64,000 nt of DNA from assembly GCF_000828895.1 (NCBI RefSeq), contig NZ_AP014568.1:1681858-1745857 (forward strand). The letters run 5' to 3'. Below the pieces are notes generated by a model. The model saw nothing but the letters and a program-made list of their open reading frames with translations. It did not search any database and had not been told where the DNA came from. Shown here piece after piece: positions 50,936 to 62,535 of the stretch. This DNA is from Serpentinimonas raichei (GTDB lineage Bacteria; Pseudomonadota; Gammaproteobacteria; Burkholderiales; Burkholderiaceae_C). Each line of letters starts with the position of its first letter. Within the stretch, counting starts at the first letter, position 1. The position numbers and the translations under genes were made by a program.

Positions 50936-51546
50936 GCAAGCTCCACCTATCCGCCCCCCTTGTGCCCAAGCGGGCTGTTGCTGCTGCCCGGCAAGCAGGC
51001 AGTGGGCGCCTGCGTTGGATGGCGGCTTGGGCACTGGGAGCCAGCTTGTTGGCGGCCTTGGCCCCCGCGCAGGCCCAATTTTTGACCGAAGGCGAGCAGT
51101 GGCAGGAAGAATCGGTTCCCCCGGCGCCCCCTTTTAGCACCCAAGGCTTGGTGCCCTTCGAGGTCGGTGTGGATTCGCCGCTGCGCTTTGGCTTGGTGCC
51201 CGATACGCTGCAACTCGGCGCCGACGGCGTGATTCGCTACGTGGTGGTGGCCCAAAGCACGAGCGGCGCGGTCAACGTGATGCATGAGGGTCTGCGCTGC
51301 CGCACCCAAGAGATGCGCACCTACGCGCGCTGGTCGCCCACGCAACTGCCACTGCCCGCCCCTTTTGCTTCCGAGGCCGGCCAGTGGCGCAGCGCCGGCG
51401 AGACCCGCTGGCAAGGCTGGCGCGACCACGCGGCAGGCCGTCCGGCTTGGGCGCTGGCGCGTGCGGGTCTGTGCGACGGCGCCGCCCCCAACGGCCGCCC
51501 GGCGCAGATGCTGCAAGCGCTGCGCCAAAACCCCCCGCTGCGCTGA
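50932..51546 (+). CDS. CNP1-like family exported protein
   Basis: 204 aa protein with a long basic N region followed by a signal helix ([20 protein letters not shown], cleavage after AQA near residue 48). The mature part contains [25 protein letters not shown] and [15 protein letters not shown], the hallmark of the CNP1-like family first noted in Neisseria. Role unknown; probably periplasmic. Coupled to rppH by ATGA overlap. Confidence 0.85.
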   Translation: MSKLHLSAPLVPKRAVAAARQAGSGRLRWMAAWALGASLLAALAPAQAQFLTEGEQWQEESVPPAPPFSTQGLVPFEVGVDSPLRFGLVPDTLQLGADGVIRYVVVAQSTSGAVNVMHEGLRCRTQEMRTYARWSPTQLPLPAPFASEAGQWRSAGETRWQGWRDHAAGRPAWALARAGLCDGAAPNGRPAQMLQALRQNPPLR

Positions 51547-51564
51547 GCGGCGCCTTCAGACCAC

Positions 51565-52743
51565 TCAGCCGCTGCGGCTGGTGAGCACCAGGTTGTCGCG
51601 GTGGATCATCTCGGCTTCGGCGGCGTAGCCCAGCAGGCGCTCGAAATCCGCCGAAGCCTTGCGGCACAGCAGGCGCGCTTCGGCGGCGCTGTAGTTGGCT
51701 AGGCCGCGCGCCAGCTCGCTGCCATCGGGTGCGCGCAGCGCGATCACGTCGCCGCGCACAAAATCGCCCTCGACCGCCGTCATGCCGATCGGTAGCAGGC
51801 TCTTGCCCTCTTGCACGATCTTGGTGGCGGCCCCGGCATCCACCCGCACCGCCCCGCGCAGTTGCAAATGGTCCGCCATCCACTGCTTGCGCGCCTGCAG
51901 CTTGGGTGTATCGGACAACAGGCAGGTGCCGATCGGCTCGCCTTCGAGCAGGCGCAGCAGCGCGTCGGGATCGCGCCCCCAAGCGATCACGGTGCTGGCA
52001 CCCGACCGCGCCGCGCGCTTGGCGGCCAAAATTTTGGTGATCATGCCGCCGGTGCCGATGCGTGAACCAGCCCCGCCGGCCATGGCTTCGAGCTCCGGGT
52101 CGCCGGCGCGCGCCGCCGCGATGAAGCGCGCATCCGCTTGTTTGCGCGGGTCGGCGCTGTAGAGCCCTTTTTGGTCGGTCAGGATCACCAACAGGTCGGC
52201 CTCGACCAAGTTGGCCACCAGCGCGCCCAAGGTGTCGTTGTCGCCGAACTTGATCTCGTCGGTGACCACGGTGTCGTTCTCGTTGATCACCGGCAGCACC
52301 CGGTGCGCCAGCAGCGTGAGCAGGGTCGAGCGCGCATTCAGGTAGCGCTCGCGGTCGGCCAGGTCGGCGTGCGTGAGCAGCACCTGCGCGCTGCGCAGCC
52401 CGAGCTGGCGCAGCTTGCTCTCGTACATCTGCACCAGCCCCATCTGGCCCACCGCCGCCGCAGCTTGCAGCTCGTTGAGGGCTTTGGGGCGCACCGCCCA
52501 GCCCAAGCGCTTCATGCCCTCGGCAATGGCGCCGCTGCTGACCATGATCAGCTCACGCCCTTGCCCCACCAGGGTGCTGAGCTGCACGCTCCACTGGCCG
52601 ATGGCGGCTTCGTCGAGCCCGCGCCCCTCGTTGGTGACGAGGCTGGAGCCGACCTTGACCACGATGCGGCGCGCTGCGCGCAAGCGCTCGGCCACGGCGG
52701 CTTCGGTGACACGCCAATCGGGCGCTGGGCGGGCTGGATCCAT
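51565..52743 (-). CDS. proB: Glutamate 5-kinase
   Basis: First enzyme of proline synthesis, 392 aa. The amino-acid kinase domain (about 22-280) has [36 protein letters not shown] and [21 protein letters not shown], with [17 protein letters not shown] near its end. A C-terminal PUA domain (about 300-380) follows. The ATG at 52743 is chosen because the upstream 48 in-frame bases look like linker. It follows obgE by 71 bases on the same strand. Confidence 0.96.
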   Translation of the reverse strand: MDPARPAPDWRVTEAAVAERLRAARRIVVKVGSSLVTNEGRGLDEAAIGQWSVQLSTLVGQGRELIMVSSGAIAEGMKRLGWAVRPKALNELQAAAAVGQMGLVQMYESKLRQLGLRSAQVLLTHADLADRERYLNARSTLLTLLAHRVLPVINENDTVVTDEIKFGDNDTLGALVANLVEADLLVILTDQKGLYSADPRKQADARFIAAARAGDPELEAMAGGAGSRIGTGGMITKILAAKRAARSGASTVIAWGRDPDALLRLLEGEPIGTCLLSDTPKLQARKQWMADHLQLRGAVRVDAGAATKIVQEGKSLLPIGMTAVEGDFVRGDVIALRAPDGSELARGLANYSAAEARLLCRKASADFERLLGYAAEAEMIHRDNLVLTSRSG

Positions 52744-52814
52744 GGAAGCAGGGAGGTGTGGAGGTTGTGAGGATGCAGGCAGCAGCGTCAAGGCGTGCTT
52801 AAGGGCTTGAGGGC

Positions 52815-53984
<1,170 letters not shown>

Positions 53985-53997
53985 TTACCGCAAGAAC

Positions 53998-54273
53998 TCA
54001 GACCGACTCGGGCACTTTCGTCGCCTCGACGCTGATCACCTTGCGGTTCAGTGCGCCCTTGACAGCAAAACCCACCGTGCCATCGACGGTGGCAAAAATG
54101 GTGTGGTCTTTGCCGATGCCGGTGCCGGTGCCGGGGTGGAATTTGGTGCCACGCTGGCGCACGATGATCGCGCCGGCCGAGATAGCTTGGCCGCCAAAGA
54201 CCTTGACGCCCAGCATCTTGGGTTGTGAGTCGCGGCCGTTACGGGTTGAGCCGCCGCCTTTTTTCTGTGCCAT
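53998..54273 (-). CDS. rpmA: 50S ribosomal protein L27
   Basis: 91 aa ribosomal protein whose N terminus reaches the peptidyl-transferase centre. [20 protein letters not shown] is the unmistakable start, without the cleavable prefix seen in Firmicutes. [21 protein letters not shown] and [14 protein letters not shown] follow. It lies 13 bases after rplU. Confidence 0.97.
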   Translation of the reverse strand: MAQKKGGGSTRNGRDSQPKMLGVKVFGGQAISAGAIIVRQRGTKFHPGTGTGIGKDHTIFATVDGTVGFAVKGALNRKVISVEATKVPESV

Positions 54274-54286
54274 GGTGTGCCGCTCC

Positions 54287-54598
54287 TTAAGCTTGGATCG
54301 AGCCGATCTGCAGCTCGGTGAAGTTTTGCCGATGGCCTTGACGCTTCTGGTAGTGCTTGCGACGGCGCATCTTGAAGATGCGGATTTTGTCGCCACGACC
54401 GTGCGAGACCACAGTGGCTGTGACCGTTGCGCCGCTGACCAAGGGCGTGCCAACCTGGATGCTGTCGCCGCTGCCGACGGCCAACACCTGATCGATCACG
54501 ATTTCTTGACCCACGTCCGCAGCAATCTGTTCTACTTTAAGTTTTTCGCCAACGGCAACGCGATACTGCTTGCCGCCGGTTTTTATGACCGCGTACAT
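54287..54598 (-). CDS. rplU: 50S ribosomal protein L21
   Basis: 103 aa ribosomal protein. [20 protein letters not shown] at the start and [20 protein letters not shown] near the end are family signatures. The start at 54598 fits all homologues. First gene of rplU-rpmA; promoter candidate just upstream. Confidence 0.97.
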   Translation of the reverse strand: MYAVIKTGGKQYRVAVGEKLKVEQIAADVGQEIVIDQVLAVGSGDSIQVGTPLVSGATVTATVVSHGRGDKIRIFKMRRRKHYQKRQGHRQNFTELQIGSIQA

Positions 54599-54648
54599 TG
54601 GAAACCTCAAATGGTGATTTCTTTGGGCTGATTCCCAAAGAATTGAGC

Positions 54649-54657
54649 ATTATACCA
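54649..54657 (-). promoter_or_regulatory. Extended -10 promoter of rplU-rpmA
   Basis: TGG-TATAAT on the minus strand, 51 bases before the rplU ATG and 14 bases after the tRNA-Thr 3' end. It has both the TGn extension and a perfect -10 hexamer; no clear -35 is needed or seen. Confidence 0.65.
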
Positions 54658-54670
54658 AAAACGGGTGGGG

Positions 54671-54746
54671 TGGTGCCGCCTGTCGGATTCGAACTGACGA
54701 CCTACCGCTTACAAGGCGGTTGCTCTACCAACTGAGCTAAGGCGGC
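54671..54746 (-). tRNA. tRNA-Thr (TGT anticodon)
   Basis: 76 bases including an encoded CCA end (54671-54673). The acceptor stem GCCGCCT pairs with AGGCGGC. The D-loop AGCTCAGTTGGTAGAGC and T-loop GTTCGAATC are canonical. The anticodon stem is ACCGC/GCGGT with loop CTTGTAA, reading UGU, for threonine ACA and related codons. It follows sspB by 14 bases on the same strand. Confidence 0.96.
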
Positions 54747-54760
54747 GATAGGTGCGTATT

Positions 54761-55252
54761 CTACTTCACGCGCCGCAGGGCTGGCCGGCCGGTGGGGCTG
54801 CCACCAGGCTTGGGGGGATCCGATGGTGCCTCGGAGTCGCCCGACTCCGGGATTTGCTCAGACCCAGTGGCGTCGGCCTCGACCACTTTTAAACCCACGC
54901 GGGTGCCCTCGTCCTCGCTCTGCTGCAGCGGCGCGGGCGCTTCGAACGCCATCCCGTGTCCATTTTCATGGGCAAAAATGGCCAGCACATGGTCAATTGG
55001 CACTTGCACATCGCGCGGCACCCCGCCAAAGCGGGCCTTGAACTCGATCGTCTCGTTGCCCAATTGCAGGTTGCTGGTGGCCTCGTAGCTAGAGTTGAGA
55101 ACGATTTTTCCGTCCTGAACGAACTCTCGTGGCACGCGCACGGTGGCATCGACCGCCACCACCAAATGGGGCGTAAAGCCGTTGTCGCTGCACCACTCGT
55201 GCAGGGCGCGAATCAGGTACGGCCGGGTGGAGGGGAGTGGGTCCTGACTCAT
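54761..55252 (-). CDS. sspB: ClpXP protease specificity-enhancing factor
   Basis: Adaptor delivering ssrA-tagged proteins to ClpXP. The folded domain fills residues 1 to ~112 (STRPYLIRALHEWCSDNGFTPH; NLQLGNETIEFKARFGGVPRD; VLAIFAHENGHGMAF). A flexible acidic/proline-rich tail leads to a short C-terminal ClpX-binding motif (GRPALRRVK), as in E. coli SspB. It is 13 bases after sspA. Confidence 0.95.
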   Translation of the reverse strand: MSQDPLPSTRPYLIRALHEWCSDNGFTPHLVVAVDATVRVPREFVQDGKIVLNSSYEATSNLQLGNETIEFKARFGGVPRDVQVPIDHVLAIFAHENGHGMAFEAPAPLQQSEDEGTRVGLKVVEADATGSEQIPESGDSEAPSDPPKPGGSPTGRPALRRVK

Positions 55253-55265
55253 GGCGGCACAGCCC

Positions 55266-55877
55266 TTATTTGCGCATCACTTTTTCGGACGGCGTGAGCG
55301 CCTCGATGTAGGCCGGGCGCGAGAAAATGCGCTCGGCATACTTGAGCAGCGGTGCCGCGTTCTTGCTCAGTTCGATGCCATAGTGATCGAGGCGCCACAG
55401 CAGCGGCGCAATCGACACGTCGAGCATCGAGAAGTTGTCGCCCAACATGAATTTGTTTTTCAGGAACACCGGGGCCAACTGGGTCAGGCGGTCCCGGATG
55501 TGGCTGCGGGCTTTGTCGATCGACTTGTCGCCGCTTTTGAGGCTGCGGTTTTCCAGCACCGAAACGTGGACGAACAGCTCTTTTTCAAAGTTGAGCAAAA
55601 ACAAGCGCACCCGGGCCCGCTCGACCGGGTCACCCGGCATCAGCTGCGGGTGCGGGAAGCGCTCGTCGATGTACTCGTTGATGATGTTGGACTCGTACAG
55701 GATCAGGTCGCGCTCGACCAGAATCGGCACCTGCGCGTACGGGTTCATGAGCGCGATGTCTTCTGGCTTGTTGTACAAATCGACGTCGCGGATTTCAAAG
55801 TCCATGCCTTTTTCAAACAGCACGAAACGGCAGCGATGCGAGAACGGGCAGGTGGTGCCTGAATACAAAACCATCAT
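55266..55877 (-). CDS. sspA: Stringent starvation protein A, GST-like RNA polymerase-associated factor
   Basis: 203 aa glutathione-S-transferase-fold protein which in E. coli binds RNA polymerase during starvation. The thioredoxin-like domain has YSGTTCPFSHRCRFVLFEKG; the helical domain includes NEYIDERFPHPQLMPGDPVERAR. Pairing with sspB and following the cytochrome bc1 genes supports SspA over a detoxifying GST. It begins 118 bases after petC. Confidence 0.94.
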   Translation of the reverse strand: MMVLYSGTTCPFSHRCRFVLFEKGMDFEIRDVDLYNKPEDIALMNPYAQVPILVERDLILYESNIINEYIDERFPHPQLMPGDPVERARVRLFLLNFEKELFVHVSVLENRSLKSGDKSIDKARSHIRDRLTQLAPVFLKNKFMLGDNFSMLDVSIAPLLWRLDHYGIELSKNAAPLLKYAERIFSRPAYIEALTPSEKVMRK

Positions 55878-55995
55878 GAGCTAAAGCCCCTCGATACAAA
55901 AAACAAACAGTGGTGCGCCCCCATACAGCCCAAAACGGGGCGGGGCAGACCACTGTCTAAAGCAGGCCCAACCGCAAGCGGAAAGCCCGTGGAAA

Positions 55996-56748
55996 TTACT
56001 TGATGTCTTTCCAGTATTCCTTGTTCAGGCGCCAAGCCAAGACGGTGAAACCCGCCAAGAACAGCAGCACGAAAATACCCAAGGTCTGGCGTTGATCTTT
56101 GGCGGGTTCAGCCAACCAGTCAAGGAAAGCCACCAACTCAGCCACCGAGCGGTCAAATTCTTCGGGGCTTTGGGTGCCGGGTGTGACTTGCTCCCAGCCG
56201 GCAAACACTTCGCTGCTGCTGCCGTCCGGGTTGGACACGGTCTGCATCACGGGGCGGCGCTCGCCTTGCAAATACCACAAGGGGTTGGGCATGGCGATGG
56301 CTGGGAAGGCCTTGTTGTTCCAGCCGTGCGCGACGGTGTCGTCGCGGTAGTAGGAACGCAGCAGGGTGTAGATGTAATCGGTCCCACCCGAGCCCGCGCG
56401 TGAGCGCGTGATCATGGTCAGGTCGGGTGCGGCCTTGCCCCAGAACACCTTGGCATCGGCCGGGCTGATGGCGGCTTGCATGAGGTCGCCCACGCGCTCG
56501 CCGGTGAACATGAGGTTATCCCGAATCTGGCGCTCGGTCAGGCCCAACTCTTTGAAGCGCTTGTAGCGCTCGAAAGAGGCCGAGTGGCAACTCAGGCAGT
56601 AGTTGACGAACAGGTGGGCACCGCGTTGCAGCGCTTCCAAATCGTTGCTCAAATCAGGGGCCTGATCGTTGGGAAAACTGGTAGGCGCGGCGGTAGCCCC
56701 GCTAACCAATCCGAGTGCCAACAGGGCAGCCACAATCCATTTTTTCAT
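55996..56748 (-). CDS. petC: Cytochrome c1 of the bc1 complex
   Basis: Heme c subunit of ubiquinol:cytochrome c reductase, 250 aa. A signal peptide (MKKWIVAALLALGLVSGATA) is followed by the heme site CLSCH in FVNYCLSCHSASFERYKRF, the Met-ligand region later on (AIAMPNPLWYLQGERRPVMQ), and a C-terminal membrane anchor (IFVLLFLAGFTVLAWRLNKEYW). The start at 56748 gives the correct signal peptide. It is third gene in petABC. Confidence 0.95.
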   Translation of the reverse strand: MKKWIVAALLALGLVSGATAAPTSFPNDQAPDLSNDLEALQRGAHLFVNYCLSCHSASFERYKRFKELGLTERQIRDNLMFTGERVGDLMQAAISPADAKVFWGKAAPDLTMITRSRAGSGGTDYIYTLLRSYYRDDTVAHGWNNKAFPAIAMPNPLWYLQGERRPVMQTVSNPDGSSSEVFAGWEQVTPGTQSPEEFDRSVAELVAFLDWLAEPAKDQRQTLGIFVLLFLAGFTVLAWRLNKEYWKDIK

Positions 56749-56777
56749 TTTTGAAGACTCCAGCAAATGGCCGCAGC

Positions 56778-58202
56778 TCAGTGAGGGGTAAACGTTACGC
56801 GGCTGGGCACCGGCTTGAAATCGCCCCAGCGGCTCCACCACGGCATCAGCAGGAAAAACCCGAGGTAGAACAAGGTTCCAAACTGCGAAAAACGGGTGCT
56901 AATGTTTGAGGGAGGCAACACCCCAAAGTAAGTCAAAATGAAGAAATTGATCACGAACGCGCCGTAGAGGTATTTGTTCCACGTCGGACGGTAGCGGATC
57001 GAAGCCACGGGCGAGCGGTCCAGCCAAGGCAAAAAGCACAAGATCACAACGGCCGCACCCATGATGACCACGCCCCAGAACATGGCGTCCAGGCCCAGCA
57101 TCATGAGCGACCCCACGACGGCGCCACCCAGCACCAGCGCTTTGCCTTGGGTGCCAAAGCCGGCGCGGAAGATGCCATGAAAGGCCGCCAGCCAGACGGC
57201 TGCCGTCAACACGTACATGAATTCGGTGGTGACGGCGCGCAACATGGAGTAGTAGGCCGCAAAGTACCAGACCGGGGCGATGTGCGCTGGCGTGACCAGC
57301 GGATCGGCCGGAATCAGGTTGGTGTATTTGAGGAAGAAGCCGCCACCGGAAGGCGCAAAGAACACCACCGCCGAGAAGATCATCAGGAACACACCCACAC
57401 CCATCAGGTCGTGCACCGAGTAGTAGGGGTGGAAGGGAATGCCATCGACCGGCTTGCCAGAGGCGTCTTTGAGCTTCTTGATCTCGATGCCGTCGGGGTT
57501 GTTGGAGCCCACTTCGTGCAGCGCGATGATGTGCGCCACCACCAACCCCAGCAGCACCAGCGGCAGGGCGATCACGTGCAGGCTGAAGAAGCGGTTCAGG
57601 GTGGCGTCGCCGACCACGAAGTCGCCGCGGATGAGCAGCGCCAGATCGGGGCCGATGATGGGAATGGCCGCGAACAGGTTGACGATCACCGCCGCACCCC
57701 AGAACGACATCTGACCCCAAGGCAGCAGGTAGCCGGTGAAGGCAATCGCCATCATCACCAGCAGAATGCCGCAACCAAACAGCCAAATCAGCTCGCGCGG
57801 GCGCCGATAGGAACCGTAGATCAAGCCACGGAACATGTGCATATAGACCACGATGAAGAAGAACGAGGCCCCGGTGGAGTGGATGTAGCGAATCAGCCAG
57901 CCCCACTCGACTTCGCGCATGATGTACTCGACCGAGGCAAAAGCCACCGGCACCCCGGCGGCGTTGAGCGTGGCGTCGGGCTTATAGTGCATCACCAGGA
58001 AGATGCCGGAAATGATCTGGATCACCAGCACCAGCAGCGCCAGCGAGCCGAAAAAGTACCAGAAATTGAGGTTCTTGGGGGCGTAGTATTCAGACAAATG
58101 CTCTTTGTAGAGCTTGCTCAGGGGGAAGCGGTTGTCGATCCAGTTGAGCAGTTGCTCACCTGCTGGGGCGCTGGGGGAGATTTCCTTGTATTCGGCTGCC
58201 AT
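56778..58202 (-). CDS. petB: Cytochrome b of the bc1 complex
   Basis: Membrane diheme subunit, 474 aa, housing the quinol-oxidising and quinone-reducing sites. Eight or nine helices are visible. The heme-ligand histidines lie in RYIHSTGASFFFIVVYMHMF and in the RFFSLHVIALPLVLLGLVVAH helix. GYLLPWGQMSFWGA precedes the quinol site. The domain is full length (not split as in b6f), and the C-terminal ~40 residues form an extra helix common in Betaproteobacteria. It is 29 bases before petC. Confidence 0.96.
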   Translation of the reverse strand: MAAEYKEISPSAPAGEQLLNWIDNRFPLSKLYKEHLSEYYAPKNLNFWYFFGSLALLVLVIQIISGIFLVMHYKPDATLNAAGVPVAFASVEYIMREVEWGWLIRYIHSTGASFFFIVVYMHMFRGLIYGSYRRPRELIWLFGCGILLVMMAIAFTGYLLPWGQMSFWGAAVIVNLFAAIPIIGPDLALLIRGDFVVGDATLNRFFSLHVIALPLVLLGLVVAHIIALHEVGSNNPDGIEIKKLKDASGKPVDGIPFHPYYSVHDLMGVGVFLMIFSAVVFFAPSGGGFFLKYTNLIPADPLVTPAHIAPVWYFAAYYSMLRAVTTEFMYVLTAAVWLAAFHGIFRAGFGTQGKALVLGGAVVGSLMMLGLDAMFWGVVIMGAAVVILCFLPWLDRSPVASIRYRPTWNKYLYGAFVINFFILTYFGVLPPSNISTRFSQFGTLFYLGFFLLMPWWSRWGDFKPVPSRVTFTPH

Positions 58203-58223
58203 GATCTTCCTCTAAACACCGCT

Positions 58224-58820
58224 TCAGGCTTGTTGGTCTTCACCCACCAACAGCATGGTGTCGGTCAGGTATTGATGGGGAGGGATTTCGAGGTTGTCGG
58301 GGGCAGGCATGTTGGCAAACACGCGCCCCGAGAGATCGAAAGCCGAACCGTGGCAAGGGCAGAAAAAGCCGCCCGGCCAATCGTTGGGCAGACCCGGCTG
58401 GTCGCCCGGAGTGAAGCGGGAAGTGGGTGAACAACCGAAGTGGGTGCATACGCCCACCGCCACCAAATATTGGGGCTTGATCGAGCGGTGCCGGTTGAGC
58501 GCGTACTCGGGCGTGGGAAACACGCGGCGCTCGGATTGCGGGTCGGCCAGTCGCGGCTCGACCACCTCCAGCGAGGCGATCATCTCGGGCGTGCGGTACA
58601 AAACCCAGACCGGGCGGCCGCGCCACTCAACCACCATTTTCTCGCCTGGTTGAAGACGGGAAATATCGACCTCGACCGAGGCACCGGCGGCGCGGGCGCG
58701 CGCCGAGGGCTGGAAGGAACTGACGAATGGAACGGCGACCGCTGCTGCCCCCACGCCGCCCATGGCGCAGGTGGAAATCAGCCAAACACGGCGACCGTTG
58801 TCAACGGTGGCTTCGCTCAT
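58224..58820 (-). CDS. petA: Ubiquinol-cytochrome c reductase Rieske iron-sulfur subunit
   Basis: 198 aa high-potential [2Fe-2S] protein. The cluster ligands are in CTHFGCSP and FFCPCHGSAFDLSG. The N terminus has a twin-arginine-like GRRVWLISTCAMGGVG followed by the membrane anchor, matching Tat-dependent insertion of Rieske proteins; tatABC are at 62.5-64 kb. The start at 58820 (MSEATVDNGRRVW) fits homologues. First gene of petABC. Confidence 0.95.
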   Translation of the reverse strand: MSEATVDNGRRVWLISTCAMGGVGAAAVAVPFVSSFQPSARARAAGASVEVDISRLQPGEKMVVEWRGRPVWVLYRTPEMIASLEVVEPRLADPQSERRVFPTPEYALNRHRSIKPQYLVAVGVCTHFGCSPTSRFTPGDQPGLPNDWPGGFFCPCHGSAFDLSGRVFANMPAPDNLEIPPHQYLTDTMLLVGEDQQA

Positions 58821-58954
58821 GGGAATCTTTCTGTGACTTGAGAACTCGGCTACCCGCACGACACCCGCTTGATAAGGATCAAATGGCGCATCGGGGCATG
58901 TTTGATTGTAAGGGATTGTCACCACGGCATGGGGTGCATGGCCCTATGCTGCAC

Positions 58955-59971
58955 TCAGGTGGAGACCGCCTTCAGCGCCGCCTCGAGCGCGGCCAAGAAG
59001 CTAGACGGGTCGGCACGGCCGCTGCCCGCCAAATCGAAGGCGGTGCCGTGGTCTGGGCTGGTGCGCACGAAAGGCAAGCCCAAGGTGGTGTTGACGCCCT
59101 GCTCCAGCCCTAGGTACTTAACCGGGATCAGGCCTTGGTCGTGGTACATGGCCAGCACCACATCGAACTCGCCCCGGCGCGCGCGCATGAAAACCGTGTC
59201 GGGCGCAAAGGGGCCGTGGGCGTCGATGCCCGCCGCCCGCGCCGCTTTGATGGCAGGCGCGATGTGCTCGATTTCTTCGCGCCCAAACAGCCCGCCCTCG
59301 CCGGCATGGGGGTTCAGTCCCGCCACCGCGATGCGGCAATGGAGTCGGCCCAATACCTCGGAAAAATGCCGATGCGTCAGGTGCAGGGTTTGCAGCACCT
59401 GCGCTTGGGTAACGCACTCGATGGCGGCGCGCAAGGGCACGTGGATGCTGACCAGCACCGTGTGCAACTCGGCGTTGGAGAGCATCATGCGCACCGGCAC
59501 TTGCTCGCTGCGCAGGCCTAGGTGCGCCGCGGTGAGCGCCTGCAGCAGCTCGGTGTGGCCGGGGTAAGCCACGCCGGCGGCGTGCCACGCCCCTTTGTGA
59601 ATGGGGGCCGTGACCAGCGCGGCGGCTTCACCCTGCAAAACCGCTTGGGTGGCCCGCTCGATGGCCGCATGGGCCGCGCGCCCGGCCACGGCGCTGACTT
59701 GGCCCAGCGGCGGCAACTCGGCCATAGGCGGCAAGGCCAGCAGCGGCAGGCAGCGCGGTGGCAACCCGGCGGCCTGCTGCCAGTGCTCGAGCGGCGCCAG
59801 CGCCAGCAGGCCGCCGGTCAGGGCCGTGGCGCGGCGCATCACGGCCAAGTCGGCCACCACCACGCAGCGGCTGGACCAATCGGGCCGCAAGCGAAACACC
59901 TGCGCAATCAGCTCCGGCCCGACGCCGGCCGGGTCGCCCATAGAAATGGCGATCGGGCGTGAACCGATCAT
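58955..59971 (-). CDS. pdxA: 4-hydroxythreonine-4-phosphate dehydrogenase
   Basis: Oxidises 4-phosphohydroxy-L-threonine in pyridoxal phosphate synthesis. Standard family features over 338 aa: RPIAISMGDPAGVGPELI at the start, VTAPIHKGAWHAAGVAYPGHTELL in the middle, AGLNPHAGEGGLFGREE and VLAMYHDQGLIPVKYLG with metal-binding His residues. The ATG at 59971 overlaps the end of the palindromic element upstream, and no clear Shine-Dalgarno is present. Downstream petA begins 134 bases later. Confidence 0.95.
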   Translation of the reverse strand: MIGSRPIAISMGDPAGVGPELIAQVFRLRPDWSSRCVVVADLAVMRRATALTGGLLALAPLEHWQQAAGLPPRCLPLLALPPMAELPPLGQVSAVAGRAAHAAIERATQAVLQGEAAALVTAPIHKGAWHAAGVAYPGHTELLQALTAAHLGLRSEQVPVRMMLSNAELHTVLVSIHVPLRAAIECVTQAQVLQTLHLTHRHFSEVLGRLHCRIAVAGLNPHAGEGGLFGREEIEHIAPAIKAARAAGIDAHGPFAPDTVFMRARRGEFDVVLAMYHDQGLIPVKYLGLEQGVNTTLGLPFVRTSPDHGTAFDLAGSGRADPSSFLAALEAALKAVST

Positions 59972-60147
59972 CCCAGATTGTCCATTGGGGTTTGGAGGGC
60001 AGGCGGATGCAGGGGCGAGGCAGTTTTGCCCTGACTGAGGCGTCCATAGCCAGTGCTATGGACAACGAAGAAGGGCGAAAATGGGCGCCCCTGCGCCGCT
60101 TGCACCCAAACAGCACCAGTAGGTGCGCCCAATGGACAATCTGGGAT
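59970..60147. repeat. 178-base palindromic MITE-like element
   Basis: Ends are a perfect 20-base inverted repeat: 59970-59989 (ATCCCAGATTGTCCATTGGG) and 60128-60147. The arms continue to match imperfectly toward the centre (shared blocks GTTTGG, GCAGGGGCG, TTTT-GCCCT), meeting at a perfect 9-bp hairpin, GTCCATAGC / GCTATGGAC with loop CAGT (60042-60063). The right arm has ~15 extra bases that form their own small hairpin (CACCAGTAGGTG). No open frame of note. It exactly fills the space between the Nif3 stop and the pdxA start. Confidence 0.85.
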
Positions 60148-60953
60148 CATGCGGGGCTGTCGACGTCAATGAACTGGTGCGTCAGGCCCAACTCGGCCGC
60201 CACCGCCGCCCCCAGTGCGGGCGCGCCGTAGCGCTCGGTGGCGTGGTGGCCACAGGCCAAGTAGGCCACGCCGCATTCGCGCGCCAGATGGGTTTGGGGC
60301 TCCGAGAGTTCACCGGTGATGAAGGCATCGACCCCAGCGGCGATGGCGGCCTCGAAATAATCTTGCGCGCCGCCGCTGCACCAGCCTATGCGCCGCAAGG
60401 GCCGCTCGGGGGCGTCGATGAGCGTCACCGCACGCCCCAAGCGCTGTTGCACATGCATCGCCAGCGTGCGGGCGTCGGGGCAATCGGTGTGGCCCACGAA
60501 ACCCAAATCTTGCTCGCCAAAACGGCCCCAGCCATCGGCCAATGGGGTAAAGCCCAAGCGCTGCGCCAATTGGGCGTTGTTGCCTAGGCTGGGGTGGGCA
60601 TCGAGCGGCAGGTGGTAGGCCAGCAGATTCACGTCGTGCGCCAGCAACAGCGCCAGGCGCTGCTTCATCCAGCCGGTGACGCAGGCGCTCTGGCCGCGCC
60701 AGAACAGGCCGTGATGCACCAAAATGGCATCGGCCCCGGCCTCGATGGCGCGCTCGATCAACTCGCGGCTGGCGGTGACACCGCTGACCAGATGCCGCAC
60801 CCGCGCCCGACCCTCGACCTGGAGGCCGTTGGGGCCGTAGTCTTTGAAGCGCTCGGGTTGCAGCGTGGCATCGAGGTGGCGCAGCAGCACGCGGGTTTCG
60901 ACCGCTGGCGAAGCGGGGGGGGATGCAGGGGATGCGGCAATAGAAGTTGGCAT
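60147..60953 (-). CDS. Nif3-like dinuclear metal centre protein
   Basis: 268 aa protein of the NIF3/YbgI family, which forms hexamers with a two-metal site; E. coli YbgI is linked to cell-envelope or DNA-damage responses, but no reaction is certain. Metal ligands lie in ILVHHGLFWRG near residue 80 and ACGHHATERYG near residue 235. LDAHPSLGNNAQLA and GWCSGGAQDYFEAAI are further family blocks. An N-terminal Ala/Ser/Pro tail of ~18 residues is variable. The stop codon touches the palindromic element. Confidence 0.92.
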   Translation of the reverse strand: MPTSIAASPASPPASPAVETRVLLRHLDATLQPERFKDYGPNGLQVEGRARVRHLVSGVTASRELIERAIEAGADAILVHHGLFWRGQSACVTGWMKQRLALLLAHDVNLLAYHLPLDAHPSLGNNAQLAQRLGFTPLADGWGRFGEQDLGFVGHTDCPDARTLAMHVQQRLGRAVTLIDAPERPLRRIGWCSGGAQDYFEAAIAAGVDAFITGELSEPQTHLARECGVAYLACGHHATERYGAPALGAAVAAELGLTHQFIDVDSPA

Positions 60954-61040
60954 GGCGCAGACTCACCGGACACTAAACGTGTCCGATTGTCGCACTCCCC
61001 GCAGCGCGGCAATGAACCGCAGCAACGGGCTCAAGCGGAC

Positions 61041-61238
61041 TCAGGCTTGGCCCGAGGGGCGACCTTGGGGACTTTGTTTCTGACCCAGCTTTTGGCGCTG
61101 TTTTTCTTCGCGATCCGACTCGTCTATCTTGGTGAGAAAATAACGCAAGAACCAAGCCATTAAGACGATCACGCTGAGGATCGTGACGATGCTCAGCACA
61201 CCGTAGGTGGTGGAAAACAATTCAATCCAAGCGTCCAT
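61041..61238 (-). CDS. DUF3149 small membrane protein
   Basis: 65 aa protein with a single helix (YGVLSIVTILSVIVLMAWFL) and a charged C-terminal tail (KIDESDREEKQRQKLG). MDAWIELFSTTYG at the start is typical for this betaproteobacterial family. The ATG at 61238 has an AGAGG site upstream. Role unknown. It sits between the Nif3 gene and the divergent protease gene. Confidence 0.85.
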   Translation of the reverse strand: MDAWIELFSTTYGVLSIVTILSVIVLMAWFLRYFLTKIDESDREEKQRQKLGQKQSPQGRPSGQA

Positions 61239-61346
61239 GACCTCTCCAATCGTGTGTATATTATCTGTGTGTCGCATTAAACACCAGTTTTGTGGCAAGC
61301 ATTTTGACGCAGGTCAAATGGCCTGCGCATCGGGCGGCGCACAACC

Positions 61347-62498
<1,152 letters not shown>

Positions 62499-62535
62499 AC
62501 GCGGGCAGCGGCGCCCGTGGCGTTCAGGGCGCCGG

